The notes: a model not told the origin generated them from the sequence alone. Positions 1 to 15,310 are shown, counted from the first letter of the stretch. The stretch: 64,000 bases of DNA from Acanthornis magna (GCA_036785705.1 JAWUZG010000138.1:1071501-1135500), one strand, 5' to 3'. A program made the numbers and translations.

Positions 1-3000
1 TTTGGGGCTGGTTTCTTTCACAGAAACCTGCTTTTAGCTAGCTCTCTGCATCAGATGGTCCCAGGAGGAGGGGGAGCTTTATCCAAGAGGCAAATATTTG
101 AAGGATGAGCTACTTGAGGCTTGGGCAAGGCGGTGAAATATTACGGCCAAGCACCAAAGTTTTTGTGCCAGGAATGAGAGTTATGATGCTGACACAAGTA
201 CGTGCCCCATGTCCCATGTGTTGTGGCCTGGGAAAGGGCAGGGGGTGGTTGGACCCTGTGGCTGTAGGAACTGGAGTCACTGCTGGGTCTGGAGCAGCAC
301 AGGCTGAGCAAAGAGCAGATGTGGAGAAGATGGGACCAGTGAGCTCAGCCAAATCACCATCCTGGCCATGGAATGATAGTCTCCATAGCAAATCACAGGA
401 TGCCTTGAATCATCCACATCCCAAAAATGTCATCATGATTGTCTGAGAACTATCACTCAGAGGGGATTCAGCTCACCTTGTTTTAAACACTTCACTGAGG
501 TCCCTGAGTAGGCATTCATTGTCCTGGTCTTCCTTACTGCCTCCAGTGAGCAATTTGCAAATTGCTCATTTGCTAAATCTGTGCCCGAGACAGGACATAC
601 ATTTTAGAAATGCCTGTTTCTCTTTGGGGAGATGTGCTTCCCAAAGCTTCTCAGGGGCACAACAAACCCCAGCAATGCTGAGTAGGATCCAAATAATCTA
701 TCAATGTTATTAGAGATTTTATGTCTGTTCAAAGGCTTCCTCCCTAGCCTTTGGTGGCCTGTCTATCAGGAGATGTGTGGCAGCTGCTGAGTTTTGGCCA
801 GAGCTCTGCTGGCAGGATCCCCCCATGGTCCTCATCTGTGTTTCAAGGAGGGAAGGAGGGCACTGGGGGAGGCTGGAGGGGCAGGCTGAGTGCATGCTCT
901 GCTCCAAGAGCTCCCAGAATTAAAGGGCTGCCCAGCAGGGAGGCAGGCTGGGCACAGGGATAGGAAAAAGCCTAGCAAATCCCCAAATTACACCCTACAA
1001 CTGCAAGGAGAAAGCAGAGGCTGGGCTGAAGCTGCAATTGGTATAGGATTAGCTGTCATTACATTTATGTGATACCATGGATCTGAGTGCAGCTCGCTCC
1101 CCAGCACTTTCTCCTGACACCCCACCCACACCCCTGGAGCTCGAGCCCACCCTCAAACCTTCTCTGAGGTCATGCTGGAGCTGCCAGCAGCAATAATCAT
1201 TGGGAGGGGAATTAGTGATAGAGGGGATGTGCTGGTGATGCTCTGAGGGAGGTGTTGGTTGTGATGAGATAACCCTGTCCCCGTCACGCTTTGGAGAGAT
1301 GTTTCCCTGCAGGATAAGCCTCGCAGACACCACAATGAAGGAGGTGTATGAGGCAGCACTGGGCTGGGGTATCAGTGGGGCACTGGGGTGCTGCAGGGAC
1401 ATGCCAAGGGCCACAAGGCGAGTTGGTGTCGGAGCCAGGACTGAGATCAGCTCTGGGGACCTCCAGTGAGGGCAGCCCTGCACACCTGGGGCACACAGAA
1501 CCATGCCTGGCATTCTCCTCTGGCAAGATAAAGCCCAGGATCTTCTTTCTCTTTATCTCAACCTTGATTTGCATCTCAGGGGTGGGAGGAGGTAATGGAC
1601 AAGGGTGGAACTAGGATCAAGTGAAATGGCCTATGAAGAAGTACCCATCTGGCTATTCCGAGGGTGAATCTCCTCTGGGGGCCAGAAAACCTCTTGCTTA
1701 AAAACCTCCCTGAAGAACTTCTCACTTTTCTACCCAGGACTATGCTGTTAAATGTGCTCCTTCCCTCATTGCTGAGCTCTGTTTATCCACGTATGAGCTT
1801 TAGACTTTGATGGGCTCAGAAACTTGTGCAGTTCCACTCTCTCTGTGTTTGGAGGCTTCATCTGGAAAGTTTTTGGTGATGCTTCTGGGGGCTCTGTGTT
1901 TTGAGCACCCACCACTGCAAGCTCTTCAAGTGCCATTCAAAAAGTCAGGAACAGAGAAATAAAATAAAAAAAAGAGTAGAGCCTTTCCAGCAGTACCACT
2001 CCAGGTGTTTTCCAGGCTTGGCAGGAAGGACTCACCACCTCGTCCTAATCCCCCAGCCATTCCATGGAGCTGCTTTAATTGAGCCCAGCACAGACACCTC
2101 TTCACATCTGTTCCCCAGCCAGGCACTTCCTCGGGGTGACTTTGCTTGTGGTGGAGGGTGCTGCTGTTAACATTTTGCTCCAGCTGAAGTATGTGAGGAT
2201 GAAAGATAAGTGGAAATAATTTGCCACTGAAGGGTATCAGTAAAATGTATGAAAACTGCCTGTCTCTGGACCATCTGGCTGCCAATAATACAATATTAAT
2301 AACCACAGTCAATTAAGCTGAGCCTCCCTCAGGGAGCAGGGTTTCAGTTGGGCAATGTCACCAGAATCGATGCAATCCAAGGTCTGATGCCATTGATAGC
2401 ATCTGAGCCTGGAGCCACTCTCAGCCCTCCCAGGAAAAACTGCTGCCACCAGCAGATGCTTTGCAAGGATCCCTGAAGGAAGAAGTGTTCCAGGTGAGCT
2501 GCAGGTGCTTTGGGAGCCCAAGCTGGACATCAAAAGCGTCATGTCCTAAGAAAGCCTGGAGTGGGAATAACCACTGAGAGGTGATGGTGGACACTCTGTG
2601 AGGTGCTGGGGGGAAGCTTGGATAAATCCACAGGGAAAAGGGAACGGTTCTGCACTCACTGGGACTACACGAGCTGAAGGGGCCATCAGTTGTGATCCTT
2701 CATGGTGAGTGTGGACATGCCCAGTGGTGGTCACAGAGGAGGAGGAGACACAACTTGCCCTCCTACTGCCACTTGAAAAAACCTTCTCTTCCCTCCAAGC
2801 CAAAGATTTTTCTTGTTTACTTTTTTTTTTAAGGGTCGAGGTTTGTGACTTGACAGGGCTTTGCAAAGAGGCAAGAAGAAGCTCAAGAAGTTAATGGTAA
2901 GGACATTTGTCACCTTCTGTCCCCATGCAGCATTGTCCCCGGTGCAGCTGAGCTTCAGCACACAGCCTGTCCCTCTCAGGGCTCCTGCTGTCCATCCAAG

Positions 3001-6000
3001 GTTCTTCAGGACCCCAGAAGCCTCAGACACTCTGGTAGTGTTTCACCAAAAAACTCCACAGGAAATCCCAGAGTGAGAGGCAGATCGTGCTGAGGATGGA
3101 TGAACACGGAGATACTTTAGTCCCCAGGTCACCCACGACACACACAGGTACCCAGGATTTGTGTGTGTGAGCAGAATAATGCCCGAGTTCCCCAGTAAAG
3201 CAACATCAGACCACAGCAGATCCCCAGGGAAATGGTTCTTTGGCTTGTGAGGAGTTACAGCCTGAGGAGTCACTTTGGGAAGCACCTCTGCCAGGGAGGA
3301 TGGCATCTTTCAGCAGAACGTTCCTCTGGGATTTTCCACACAGACTCCGGGAGCAAGTTCATAGTGTGAAAACAATCTCTTTACCACCTGCTGGGAAAAT
3401 CCCTCCTAATCAGAGATACTTTCCTCAAATTTTACTTGCAAAGCAGAGAAATTCAGCATTTTAGGGGAAATATAGCTAGATATGGATAGGAATTTTTTTT
3501 GACATTTAATGAAAAATTTGAATCGGGAATCATTTTGCTTGAAAATGCACACTGTGAGAAAATTTTGGGCTTTCAAATAATGTCTTTCCCAGCAGCAAAA
3601 AATTCATTGTGGATGACAAACCGTCATTTTAATTTTGCTCAAAGTTTTGATACTGAAATTTTTACCAGGCTTGACCCATTCTAAAAGTATTGTAAAAAAT
3701 GTGAAATCTAAGGGCACATGGGACCCTCAGAACTGGAAGGGTTGAAGAAAACTCTCTGAGTAACAAATGTGCTGGTGTTTTAATGCAATTCAACATAAAA
3801 CTCTTCTTGTTGCTTCTACCCGTGGAGTTGCTTTGGCACTGAGAAGTGCTGCAGGGAAGCAGGAGCTGAAACAATCAGGATTTATGGGAGGGGGCACACC
3901 TCCCAACACTTTCCATCGGGCAGCCAAGGGGAACCCTGTTTTGGGAAGAGCCAGACACCTTCAGAGGGGCCAGGCAGGTAATGTCCAACCCCAAAGTGGC
4001 ATCTGACCCCATTCGGGTCATCCTTTTCCCTCTTGCCTAATGAGGCTGTAATTACACACTTCCATACAAAGGTGCCTTCATATGAGTGTGTGCAGCATCC
4101 ACAGCAGGGAATCTGTGGGCACAGCTGAAGTTGTGTAATAAAAGACACATTAGTAATCAAGAGAAGGAAACAAAAGAGTACAAGCAGTTCAGGTGAGTGC
4201 ACACACTCCAGTTTGTCAGCAGCACCTTCCAAGGGAGCTGAACCTCCTACTGAAGTCAGGCCAAGGAGCTGTTAAAGAGAAAAAAAAATTGCTTATGTTG
4301 AAAATGTATTGTGTGGCTCATTTCACAATGGTTAAAGCAATTCAGAGCCATCAGCAGGATCAGAGTGAGGGATTTGCTCTGTTTGGTCAGACACATCATC
4401 CATGGCGGTAGATGTCTCTGCTGGCAGAAGTTCAAACACTTGGGGCTTCTTCTGTGAACCTCTCTCTGCTCCACTGAGAACCTGGACCCATCCCATGCTG
4501 GGACAAGCCTTTCTTTCTGACCACCCCAGGCAATCTGCTGCCACGATGCTGTTACTCTAAAGCATAAGATTGGATTAGGCTTTTCTTAGCTTGCCTCACT
4601 CTGAATGTAGTGTTGCCAATTTGTACAATTTTATGCCAAGCTTTGTGATGTTTGGGATTTTTCTTAGAGTGCCAGTTCCTGGAATAAAGCGATTATAGAA
4701 GAACTTCCTTGCTGCCTCAGCTATAAAAGTACATTCCTGCCCCATGTTGTAACCAAAAGGGTTAAAATGGGGAAGGAAGTTCTTATTTGGGAGATCTAAA
4801 GATGCCTCTTCCACCACCCAGCTTTGGGGATTAATGTTAAAGATCCTGCATGTTTTAGGTAGTGCTCTCTGATCCCCAAGAATTGGGAACAGTCCTGGTC
4901 AAATTTACCTCGGAATTGCAGTCAAATTTTCTACTTCTCTGGTGCATTTAAAGGGGAACATAATTTCTGGAGCTGTGACAGAAGATCATCCAAACAACCC
5001 TCTGGTCCTGAGCCAGCCCAGTGTCCTGTGCCTGGGGCAAACACTCGTCTTCAGGATGCTCGCACAGCCTCAGTGATCTCTGACTCAGGGACAACCTGAT
5101 AGACAATGACAACCACAGAATCCCTTTTCAAGAGGAGATGTTATTTTTATACCAATTACAAGGCTATGGATCAGGATAAAGGGTGTTTTGTATGTTGTAA
5201 CATTTAGGCACGCTTGACTCTGGTGTTTATTGGGACTGTTTGTAGCAACACGTAGTAGTATGTGCTGACTGTGTGAGCACATGGCACGCACACAAACCCA
5301 CACAGATGTTGGGAAGCACCAGGGCAGCTGGGCTGGCCCCTGGCATGGGGAGTAGTGCTCCTGCCTGCAGCAAGGGCGGAGAGAAAAAGATAAACCCTTA
5401 CCTGCTGGGCTTGCTCCACTCAGCTGTGTCTTACTTAAACACTGTTTTCTTTTGAGGTCTTGAAATCCCATTGCACAATATTGTAAAATGTCATAAAATA
5501 TTTTATTGCATCGTACCGCTGTAATGCTGCCAAGAGCCTTAACCCCTGCAGTGCCTCCTTCCCTCAGATGCCAAGTTTGTCACCGGCCTGGAGCTGGCTC
5601 CCTTTGTTTTGTGGTTGAACTTTGAGGATGGGGGGGGTTTGGGGACTTAGAGGTGAGAGCTGCCAGATCACTGTCCCAGTGAGTCTCTCAGACTGATTTT
5701 AACTCATTTTGGGCCTTCCCACACCTCTGTCTGGGCATTTCACCTCGATCACAATTAAAGGTGAGGTCGGTCCTGATGCTTTGCTCCTCACCTTCACCCC
5801 CAGTGCCAGTCCTGTGAATATCCATGGAAATGCAGTCAATGCTCTGCAGTTCCCTGTGTGCATCCCACTGTCTCGTGTCATGCTGATGCCATTGATCAGC
5901 TATAAAATGACTTTTGGAAGCAGTTGGAGTCAAATCCTAAGGGTAGGGAGGTGAAGGAGCAGCCCTTCCAGCGGGGCCAGGGCTGGCTCTTAAGGAGACA

Positions 6001-8942
6001 ATGCTGGTGCTGAGTGGACGAGCTGGAGAAGCCACTTCTCAGCACTGCACCTTGTTTTCCCCAGGTGTGGGGACAAACAGCTTTACTGACCTGCTGCACA
6101 AAGCCCTTGGAAATCTGCTGCTGAGGAGACCACGAGATCAGTGTTTATGGACTGATGGTAGATCTTTGGAGCTCGGTGGGGACATGAGAATGACCTGAGA
6201 CCCTTCCCTTGTACTGGTCCCACAGATCAGGGAGCAATATGGACAAGGCTGGCATGAGATTAGGAGGCTCCTGTTTCTTAAAGCAGGCTCAGAGGGAAAG
6301 AAAACCTGGCCCTTTGGAGCAGGACTGTGGAGTCCACCTCTGCATGAGATTGGGTTTTCCCTCAATCCCTTGCCCCGTGATACCCAGCTATGTATCCAAA
6401 AAATGAACACCTGGTCACCCCATCCCTACCTCGACAGACACTATCATTAACTGGGGAAATATTTCCCATTAGCTGGAAAATTCCAGCGAGCTGAGGGGGC
6501 CAGCAGCCTCTCCTCCTGCAGATGTTGGGGCTGTGCTTGCCAGCAGTCAGATCCTGACCTAAGTTGTTATAAATAAAGAGCAAAAATTAGCCAGCTGTTC
6601 TCAGTGGAGATTTTCATCCCTTCTTCCACCCCTCACAAAAGGCTTAGGCAGAATTTATTCAGGCCCAGGGGAAATTCACCCTGCTCAGAGGTACAGATAC
6701 CAATTAATTCTCATTTAAAGCCTATTTCGAGTGGTACTACATGGGTGTAAATCTTTTCTGGTGTTCGTATAGAGGTGAATTTTAACCTGTCCTGAAGGGC
6801 AAAATTCCAAACTCTTTCTTCTTTCGTAGCTCTCAAGGACACAGTGCAAGAAATAGCAGCTTTTCTAACCTTTCTGGGTCGTAGGTAGGCTGTGAGTTTG
6901 AGTCACAGACAAGAAGAGTCCTTAGAAAAGGCATTTACTGCTGTAATGGATCTCAGAGAAACTCTTGGTTTGCAGGCTGCATTACCAGTGGTGCTTCCCA
7001 TCCTCTTCCAGCACCTAAACCAGGCTGTGGTACCTCTGTCCCACAGACACACTGCCAAGGGTTTAATACAGGACTATTAATGCAAATTTCCCTTGAGTTT
7101 GCGCTGAATCTCCATTCCACGGGCTGGTGAGCTGGCTGAGATGTGCCGGAGAGGAATGTGGGGATTTGCTTATTTGCTTTTCTGTCTAAACAAAATGCTT
7201 TCCCATAAACACAAAGAAGGAAACCCCACTTGGCTGAGCCCCTTGGAAGAAGTGTCTTCACTGGGAATGTTTATATGTTGCCTTCGAAACCTAAACTAAA
7301 TCAAATTGAGGCTTTGAGCAACAAATGCCCCAGCTGTGAGCAGCACCAGGGCTCTGCTGCAGGCAGCACATGGACCTGAGCTGGGGTCTTCACAAATTAA
7401 GTTATCCAAGGGCACAGACCTTCCTGGAGCTGAGGACTTCCCAAATTAAGTTATCCAAGGGCACAGACCTTCCTGAAGCTGAGGACAGCATTGATGGCAG
7501 CTGCAGGAGGAAGGCACTCGCTCCTCCTTGCTCTTGTTCAGTGCTCACAGGAGGTCACCACAGTGTCTGCCTAGCAAACCCAGGGGAGCCAAAAGCCTAT
7601 CATCTTCTCCATGGGAAGCCAGGACCTTTTGGGAACTTCTGAGTTTGCCTGGGATGTCCCTGAGTCCTGACAAAGAATGCAAAGTGTCCCTGCTTCCTGT
7701 CAGCCCTGAGTACACAATGGCGGCCTCTCCTTTAAAGAGCCAGAGAGTTTGACTGTGTTCTTTTCTTTTTAAATAACCTGAGGGCTGTTACCTGGGGGTA
7801 CCCTGAGCTCCATGGAGTGATGTGTTGTGCAGCCTGGGTTTGCCATGGTGGTGCCTCAGTTTCCCTGCTGTAGAACAGAGATAACTGCACAGGCCACACA
7901 GAGTGAGCACATCAACCAGTCTGGCTGAAGAGCACAAAATGGTTTTTATCACACCCCAAAGGTAAGTCCTTTAAGATTATTTTGTGTTGGGACACTGCCA
8001 TGTCTCACACTTTGTGTTAACAACCTCTCAGCTGCCGAATGGTCACTATAACTGCAGGAGTGTCCTTGGCACTCTGCACCCCCTCCCAAAATCTGTTTAT
8101 TCCACCCCAAAGCTGCCACCAAGGAGGAGAGGGAAACAACTGAGGTTTTTCAGCCTCACACCGTGAGAGCCCAGCAGCCTTTTGCTGCCGGACAGACCGA
8201 CATGACCAAGGGCCAGGACTGTGTCCTCAGCTCACCTGTGGCTCTGTCAACAAAGGGCTGATCCCAAAATCGCACACTGGGAGAGCTCTTGAGTGCTCTC
8301 ACACCATTTCTGCTGAGCCAAGTACAGACATAACCCACAGAGCTGGGAGTCTGAGAGCCATTTGCACTAAAGGGGACATGCACCTGGGCTTTAGAGCCCA
8401 TCCACTGCCAAGCCCTGAAAAAAAGGGCTGAAGGCTTTTGCAACGACAGTTTTCTGTATCAGAGCTGAAGATGTTGTCTAGGACAGCATAGAAATTGATT
8501 TCAATCAGCTCCTTAGTATTGGTTTCTCTTAGCTCAGCTGAAACAGAGTATTTGAAATACATCTGCCTATCTTCAGGAATTGAAGAAAATTTAACCCTCC
8601 ACATCAACTGTCCCTCTCCTGCTCCCCTCAAATTGCCAAGGTACAACAGTCTGATATTGAAAGGACAGGAGATCCCTCCTGCCTCTTGGGGAAGTCCAGA
8701 CAGCCCTTGCACATCTGCAAAGAAGGGGCTGAACTTCACAATAAATGGTGCAACCAGCCCGACCTCCCCACAGCCGAGCGGGAGGTGAGAGCTGCTGTGC
8801 CACTCACACTGGCAGCCCCTCCTGTACCCTGGGGATATCCTCCTCGAACTGATGTGAGGTATGACTGGGTAACAGGAAAGAGCTCTAATTTCCAGCAAGA
8901 AATAAGGGACAAGATGTCCCATTGCTGGAAACTTTCAGTGCC
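1..8942. other. Gene-free intergenic sequence
   Basis: Mixed-composition DNA without a recognisable coding exon. Short open frames occur on both strands but none resembles a known family or shows a plausible exon chain. A minus-strand open frame of 207 codons at 8,299-8,922 was examined and not recognised. The only structured item I see is the 49-bp duplication near 7.4 kb, listed separately. Confidence 0.6.
7393..7486. repeat. Two-copy 49-bp tandem duplication
   Basis: The segment beginning CAAATTAAGTTATCC at 7,393 is repeated at 7,442 with very few changes (CCTGGAGC versus CCTGAAGC). Only two copies are present, which suggests a recent slippage-type duplication rather than an established minisatellite. 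Confidence 0.85.
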
Positions 8943-9064
8943 AGGCTGAATGAGGCTCTGAGGAGCCTGGTCTAGTGGAAGGTGTCCCTGCCCATGCCAG
9001 GGGAGTGGGATAGGATGAGCTTTAAAGGTCCCATCCAAACCCAACTGTTCTATGATTCTATGAT
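8943..9064 (+). mobile_element. CR1 LINE 3' end fragment
   Basis: The stretch has the usual CR1 tail: a GGTGTCCCTGCCCATG-like block, then TTTAAAGGTCCCATCCAAACCC, ending in the short direct repeat TTCTATGATTCTATGAT. CR1 elements insert as 5'-truncated copies without a poly(A) tail, and this one keeps only about 120 bp. It is non-functional. Confidence 0.92.
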
Positions 9065-12000
9065 ATACACCACAGGAAACAAGCAGGCAAAGCCACCCCA
9101 CATGCCCAAAGTGTTGTTTCCAGTCTCAGCAGTGCATCCCAGGTGTGCCTGCCCTAGCAGAGCAACACAGCTGCCTCTGGGCTGGATGCTCCACGCACTA
9201 ATGAATTACCTGCTGCAGGGTTAATTGTCTGTAACTGCTGTGGGAAGGCACTGTCGGTATTACTGCAAACTCTTTGGAGCTGAGCTTGCCTTTTTTAGAG
9301 GTACAGGACTTATGAGGACAAGGCCTCTACAGGAAATATGATGTACACTTATAGTCACTATCAATGCCTAAAAGTCATCTCTGCCTGAGCAGTGTGGGCA
9401 GTGCTGTGATGCAGAAATGAGGACCACAGGACAGGCAGAGCCATCTCCCACCGTGGGCAGCTATTGTCGAACCCCCACAGCAATAAAGCACAAACCAGGC
9501 AAACCCAGCAGCTATTCTGCACTCAGGCTGTGGTGCAGCATGTCCTGCCACATCCCACACAAGCACACACATGTTCTCCCAAAAGCACATCTGCAGGCAG
9601 AAGCAAACACCTCTGTGGCCTCTGAATCAGCCACATAAAAAGGAAAGGAAGAGGGAAAAACACACAGGGACAGCTGCTCCGAAAGGTGAGCAAGAAGGAA
9701 GTGAAGCTGCTATAGAAGTGCAAAGCTTCTCCACATCAAACACTGATGGAGTGAAGCATTGTAGTCGCTGTCAGTTCCCACTGCCTTTTTTTGTAAGGTT
9801 TATTCAAGAAATCTGGGAATGAAAGCAGAGTCCAATATGGGATGTGCAGCACAACTCACTGAGGTGAAACCGGATGGTGGCAGGAGACAAGCAAACAAGA
9901 ATGAGCAGCACAGAAATATAAACTCATGGCTTTTAGTAATTCATCAGAGATTCGTGTAGGCACGAAAAGAATGCATCTTCAAGGGGGGCTAAAGCAAAAA
10001 GTAATGTAGCTTTTATGGTCTCTTGCTGTTAATTGCTATGAAATTGCAGTGGTTTACAGCACTCAGTTCTTTGTGTCCTCTCTGGAGGTGCTGCCACAGG
10101 GAAGCAAAGCTGATCAGCCAGCTCGTCAGAGCCTGGGAATTAAAACCTTCTTTCTTATTAAAACACTGCTGTGCTTTGCTCTCGCTCTCTCTTGGTCTCT
10201 GGTCACACTGATGCTGCACCAAGACAAAACCTGCACTTGTCCTTCATAAAGAATTGCCTCCCTGCTTTGGCCCAGCACTGTGTTACTGGTGAGCAGTTCC
10301 CATCTTCCATCATGTAAGGGGAAATGATTACTGGAATTCCCTACATCTCCATCAGATATCAGACTTAGTCATTTGGAAAATTAGCAGTGAACATCATTTG
10401 TTAATGTCACTGTTAAGTAATGAAGTTTTTAATGTTTAACATGCCAGGCCTATTTTCTCTTCATTTCTATGTTTGTTTTTGAACCTGCTAATTTAATTAA
10501 ATCTCTCCTGTTGAGGAGCCATTAAAGGTGACCAACCATGAAAGATACCTGCTGTGGTGCACCAGATAATTAAAGTGAATGGGAGGCAACTTGGGGGAGA
10601 GAATTAGGTCCCTGTGTTGTACCAGGGGAACACCTGGGTTTATGGGATCATGCCTGGCAGAAAGTTATGAGATATTTTATCACATTGCACAGGATATTTC
10701 AATCCCCTTCTGGTCCTGGGGCAATGCGCTGAAAATCCACCCTGGATGGTTTTGGCCTTAAATACATCCCCCTGCAGCTTTTTGTTTAGTATGTAAGATC
10801 ACTTGTGTCTTGCTATATGAAAAGGGTTTTTATCTTTCCATCCAAAGGAAAAAATATCTGGAATGAAACAAATATAAATGCATATCTTTTCCTTTGAGGA
10901 TCCCCTCCATGCAAAGGAAGGGAAAACAGAAGGGAGGGAAGGGGGGACATCAGATACAACCCTAGAGTGCCCTTTTCCTCTTCCCTTGACCTTCTCAATT
11001 ACCTGCGGCTTCAAGGCATGTTGTTAACAGAAATCAGAAAGTTCTGAGGTTCCAAAACCAGCCTCAGCAGTCTCATATATTTTATATTTTGTAATTAGCA
11101 AAGTGGTAACCTTGTGGACAGCATTCATACCTCCTTATAATCCACATCCACGAGTTTCAGGCTTGTCTTTCAGAAGGATTTTAATCCTTGACATGACACA
11201 GCACTATGGGTCAGAACTCGGGAGCATTTCCCATCAAATCCCCCTGAGAGCTGACAGCTGTCTGTCTATCTGTCTGTCTGTCTGTCCCTCGGCACTGCTG
11301 CTCTGGGGTGATGCTCTGAGAGCTCTTGGATCCCCAGGCTCCAGCAGAGCACTGACAGACCCATCCAACAGCACTTTTCCAGAGAGGGGACAATTCCACA
11401 CTGCCTTCCCATCAAGAGCACCCATGGGCAATTTTAGTACAAGGTTCACCTGATGCCAGGAGGAGTGAGATAGCTGCAGACAGCTCTCTTGGCAATGTCC
11501 CATGTGGAAGAGCAGGGACGCTAGTCCTGGTGGTGTGCAGCTTTCCCAAGATGAGCATTATCCTAGGAGGACACACTGTCTGTCCTTTTGCTCTCTTAGC
11601 GGAATTGCTTCTCTGGGCAACAAGACCTCATCTGAATGAACAGTTAGTACGGAATGAGATGGGGATTGTGCTGCTCCAAGACATCATTAAGCAGGGAAAC
11701 ATTGAAATTATCACATGCTGTCTGATAAAAATACAGTTCTCCAGAGCCCAGCATGGGCTGGATGGCACTTTCTCTACTCATAGCCTTTGGTAGCTTCATT
11801 ACTTCCCAGAAGGATCTGGTGAGAGCCGTGGCTCCTGCTGAGCAGAAAGGCAGACTGTTTCCTGCATCCCTTCGTGATGGGTTGATGCTCATTGCTGAAG
11901 CCAACACAATTTATCCAGCTGTAAAAGACTGAACTTCCTGTGAGCCTGTGCCCCAGTGTGAGAGCAGAGGAGCTGCAGTGCTGCCGTGCTTGTCTGCAGG

Positions 12001-15000
12001 TGAAACTGGAATGTCTAGGGCGGTTCCCCACGGCTCCCAGCCTTGAGTTGCATCACTTTTGTGATGTGCAATATTCCCTCAGCAGCATCTCTGCCTGCTG
12101 GGGCAAGAGATGGGAAGTCCCAGGGAGCTCAGGTGGTGCCATGAGCAGCTGTAGGACACCAGTCCAGCACAAACCATCGCCCACACACTTCACTAAGGCT
12201 GCCAAGTGCCACTGCCTTTTTTTATAAGGACAAGCCGAGCAGGAGGCCCATGTGTGTGTCATGGTAAAAGACATCAGACCATCCCTCTGCCTGGCAGAGA
12301 GGAGTGTGGTGGTGCCCCTGTCAGGGCAATGCACCCTCTTTGCACCAGGACCGAATTTGGCCAAGTCGTCTCAGGAAGTGAAGAGGTATCCAAAATGCAA
12401 ATGTAAATAGATGCTTTAAAAAGCACTGGAATATATACAAACTCCAGCAAGGAATGCGGGGAGCAGCTGCCATTTTTCTCCTTGGCTCTCTGCTGAATGT
12501 ACACAGGCACATTTTGTTGGTTGTAAATGTTTAGAGAAAACAGTTACTATTAGATTGTTTGAGGACCACTTTGCATCAGCTGGGCACTTGTAGGAGGACC
12601 GTGGTGGTGATGAGCTGCATATGTACAGTGCAGGCTATCAAAGCTTTTATCCCAAATCCGGCTCAGCACAGCTCCTTTTCTCTCACGTTGCTATTTCAGC
12701 ATCAGTTGCAAAGAGCAGACACAAGGCAAGCTGTTAAAATTATTGCCCTTACACCTAAACAGGGATGTCCCTAAGCTCCTTCTGAATTCGGTGATCATTC
12801 CACAGAGCTTGTCCAGCATCAGGGGAGAGGTCTGCTGGCCCAATGGGCAGCTGATACTGCTTATAGCCCTTATACCTTATACTGCTTATAGCCCTTATTC
12901 TGCTTGCCCAGAAAGTACAGCTGGGCTGAAAGTAAAACCTCTGGGTCTAGGCAGCCTTGGATGCTGCTGGAAAAAGCTCTTCTCTTTCCATCCCTTACAC
13001 CCTTCTCACCCATTCAAGAATTACTAGCCAACTCAGGATAATGTAGCAAATTTAGGTAGTGAGCTGTGGAGGAGGGAAGTCAATGGGTTTGTGTCCGTAA
13101 GGGTAATGGGGAGAGGCAGGAACACCCTCAGCCCTCTCGTAGATTCCCCTTTTTCCACATTGACTTTTGTACCTTTCTCAGACACCTAACATGCCTGGAG
13201 ACAGAAAAGGTCATCCCATCCAATGAACTGAAAAGTGATTGCAGATGGGAATTTCTGTAGCTTTCCCTGTGCCCCTTCCTGTGCAGAGAAGCAAAAGGTA
13301 CTTCATCCCTTTCAGCTCTCTGCAAAGTGTTCACAGCTCACCCTGGCCCAGGCTGGAGCTCTCCTCCAGCTGGGACAAAGTCAGGCAAAGCAGAAAAATC
13401 CACATCCTAATTGCAAGTGGCACCTCCTGCTGCGGGTGGTCTCCGGGCAGAGAAATGTGACATTGTCTGGGAGCCACTGCACGGTGGGCAGCGGCGCAGA
13501 GGCCAGCGTGTCCCAGGCCCTGGATTTCATCCTGCTGCTGGATAATAAGGGTTTAATGCTGGAAAGGATGCACTGGACTGTGCAGCAATCAGCCAGGAGC
13601 TGGCTTCAATGGTCATCATTAAAGGTGCACAACTGTCTCCTGGAGAACAAAACCCTGTCTCTCCCTGCTCCAGCCCTCCCAGTACAGTTTTGGTGTTGGG
13701 CCAGGGCAGCGCAATTGTTGTTTTGATGGACATTGATTCGAAACAAGCCCTCAGTCAGTAATGAGGCTTCTTCAAATTGCCTGGAACTCCATTTGTTCTC
13801 CTCTCAATTAACGCTTTCAGAGGAATAATGCAAATTCTTTCCTGATTTGGGGGACAAAGAGGGGGTGAGATGGAGATAGTGTTGCGAGAGGGTGGCTGGT
13901 TCATCACAGGGAAGGACAAACCTCCAGCTCTTTGTGTCCAACCCAGCTTTGCCTCTTGGACAGTAAAGCAGCCTAATGTCGGCAAGTGAGTTCATAATTA
14001 ATAACCTTTAACTGAATGTAATTAATGAGGAAAGTTATGGTAAATTCCAACCGCTCCATGCTGCATTGTCACAGTGTTCATTGGCCCCTAACCATGTGTG
14101 CTAAGGGCTGCAGCTCTCCAGCCTCTGCACAGGCAGCGGGGAAGGCACAGAGCTCTGAGGACAATTATGACATCTCATGACACTGTGATGCCTCGGATGC
14201 GTCAGCAGAGAGTTCTGACACAGAAGTGGGTCATGGGAGAAATTTTTTTGTGCTTAGACAGGGTCTGAAATGAGCCAAAGTTGGGTTTCCCCTGATAGTG
14301 TTCAGCCTAGAGTGAGCTGACGTAAGTCTGTGCATTCCCAGCAAGGGCTATTCAGATGGGCCACCTGCTCCCCCTCAGTCACTGTGTCCCCTGTGTCCCA
14401 CATCTGGGCCACAGCCTATGACCATCACTCCTTCCCTTCTGGGGTGGAAGTTTCTCTCTGTAATTTGCCTGTGAGTTATACTTGTGTCAAGGCAGACCAC
14501 AATGCACTCCAGCCAGATTTGTCATATGAGAAGACCTAGAACTGGTGTTTTACCTGTTTTATGGTGGCCTCACTTTAATAAAATATATCCCCTTTCCCCC
14601 AGCCCCTCTTCCCCTCCCCTCTGCCTGAACCAAGAGACCTGGAGCTCCCCAGAGGACGTGGGGCAGGAGCCTGAGTGCTCTTGCACGGACAGAGCTTTCT
14701 GAGCTTTTACATTACACAAAAATAGTATTTTGGGGGCTGCACGGTCTGAATGACAGTCCTGGGAGTACAGTCTGAATCTGAGTCCTCAGGTTCTTACTTG
14801 CCCTAGGCTGAAGGTACAGGACACAGGGCAGGGAAATGCTGTGGGATGGGGACATGGGGAGACGAGAGGGATTTGTCCAGCAAATAGGGCCCAGAGAAGG
14901 AAGTGGTATTGAAAAGAAAGAATAAAGAGGACTGCTTTGCTTTTGACGTGAAATATAAAGGAGTCTAAATTAACTGCAGTCTGCTCAGTTCTTAAAATTA

Positions 15001-15310
15001 ATTGTCTTTGAAGGAAAAATAAACAGTTCTGGTTTTCTGAAGTTTGTGTTCAGTTCCTCCTGTGCTCAATTCCCTCTGTCAAAAATGCTCTTTGCACTCT
15101 GTGCTTGATGGTCATTTTATAATTAGGAAAATGCATTTTGGGATTTTTATTTTCTCCCAAAATGAAAACCTAGTTCTCCTGGATAATTTAACTTCTTATA
15201 AAATATTGAGAATTAGAACCTAATGGGAAAAAAACCTAAAATACCTATTTTATGGCTCTGAAAAGCTCGCAAACATGGGAACCTCTTAGATACTCCTTTC
15301 TTCTCTCTCT

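Noticed and set aside
8299..8922. 207-codon minus-strand frame
   Set aside because: No recognisable family or motif; no splice or promoter context; length is within chance for this GC content.
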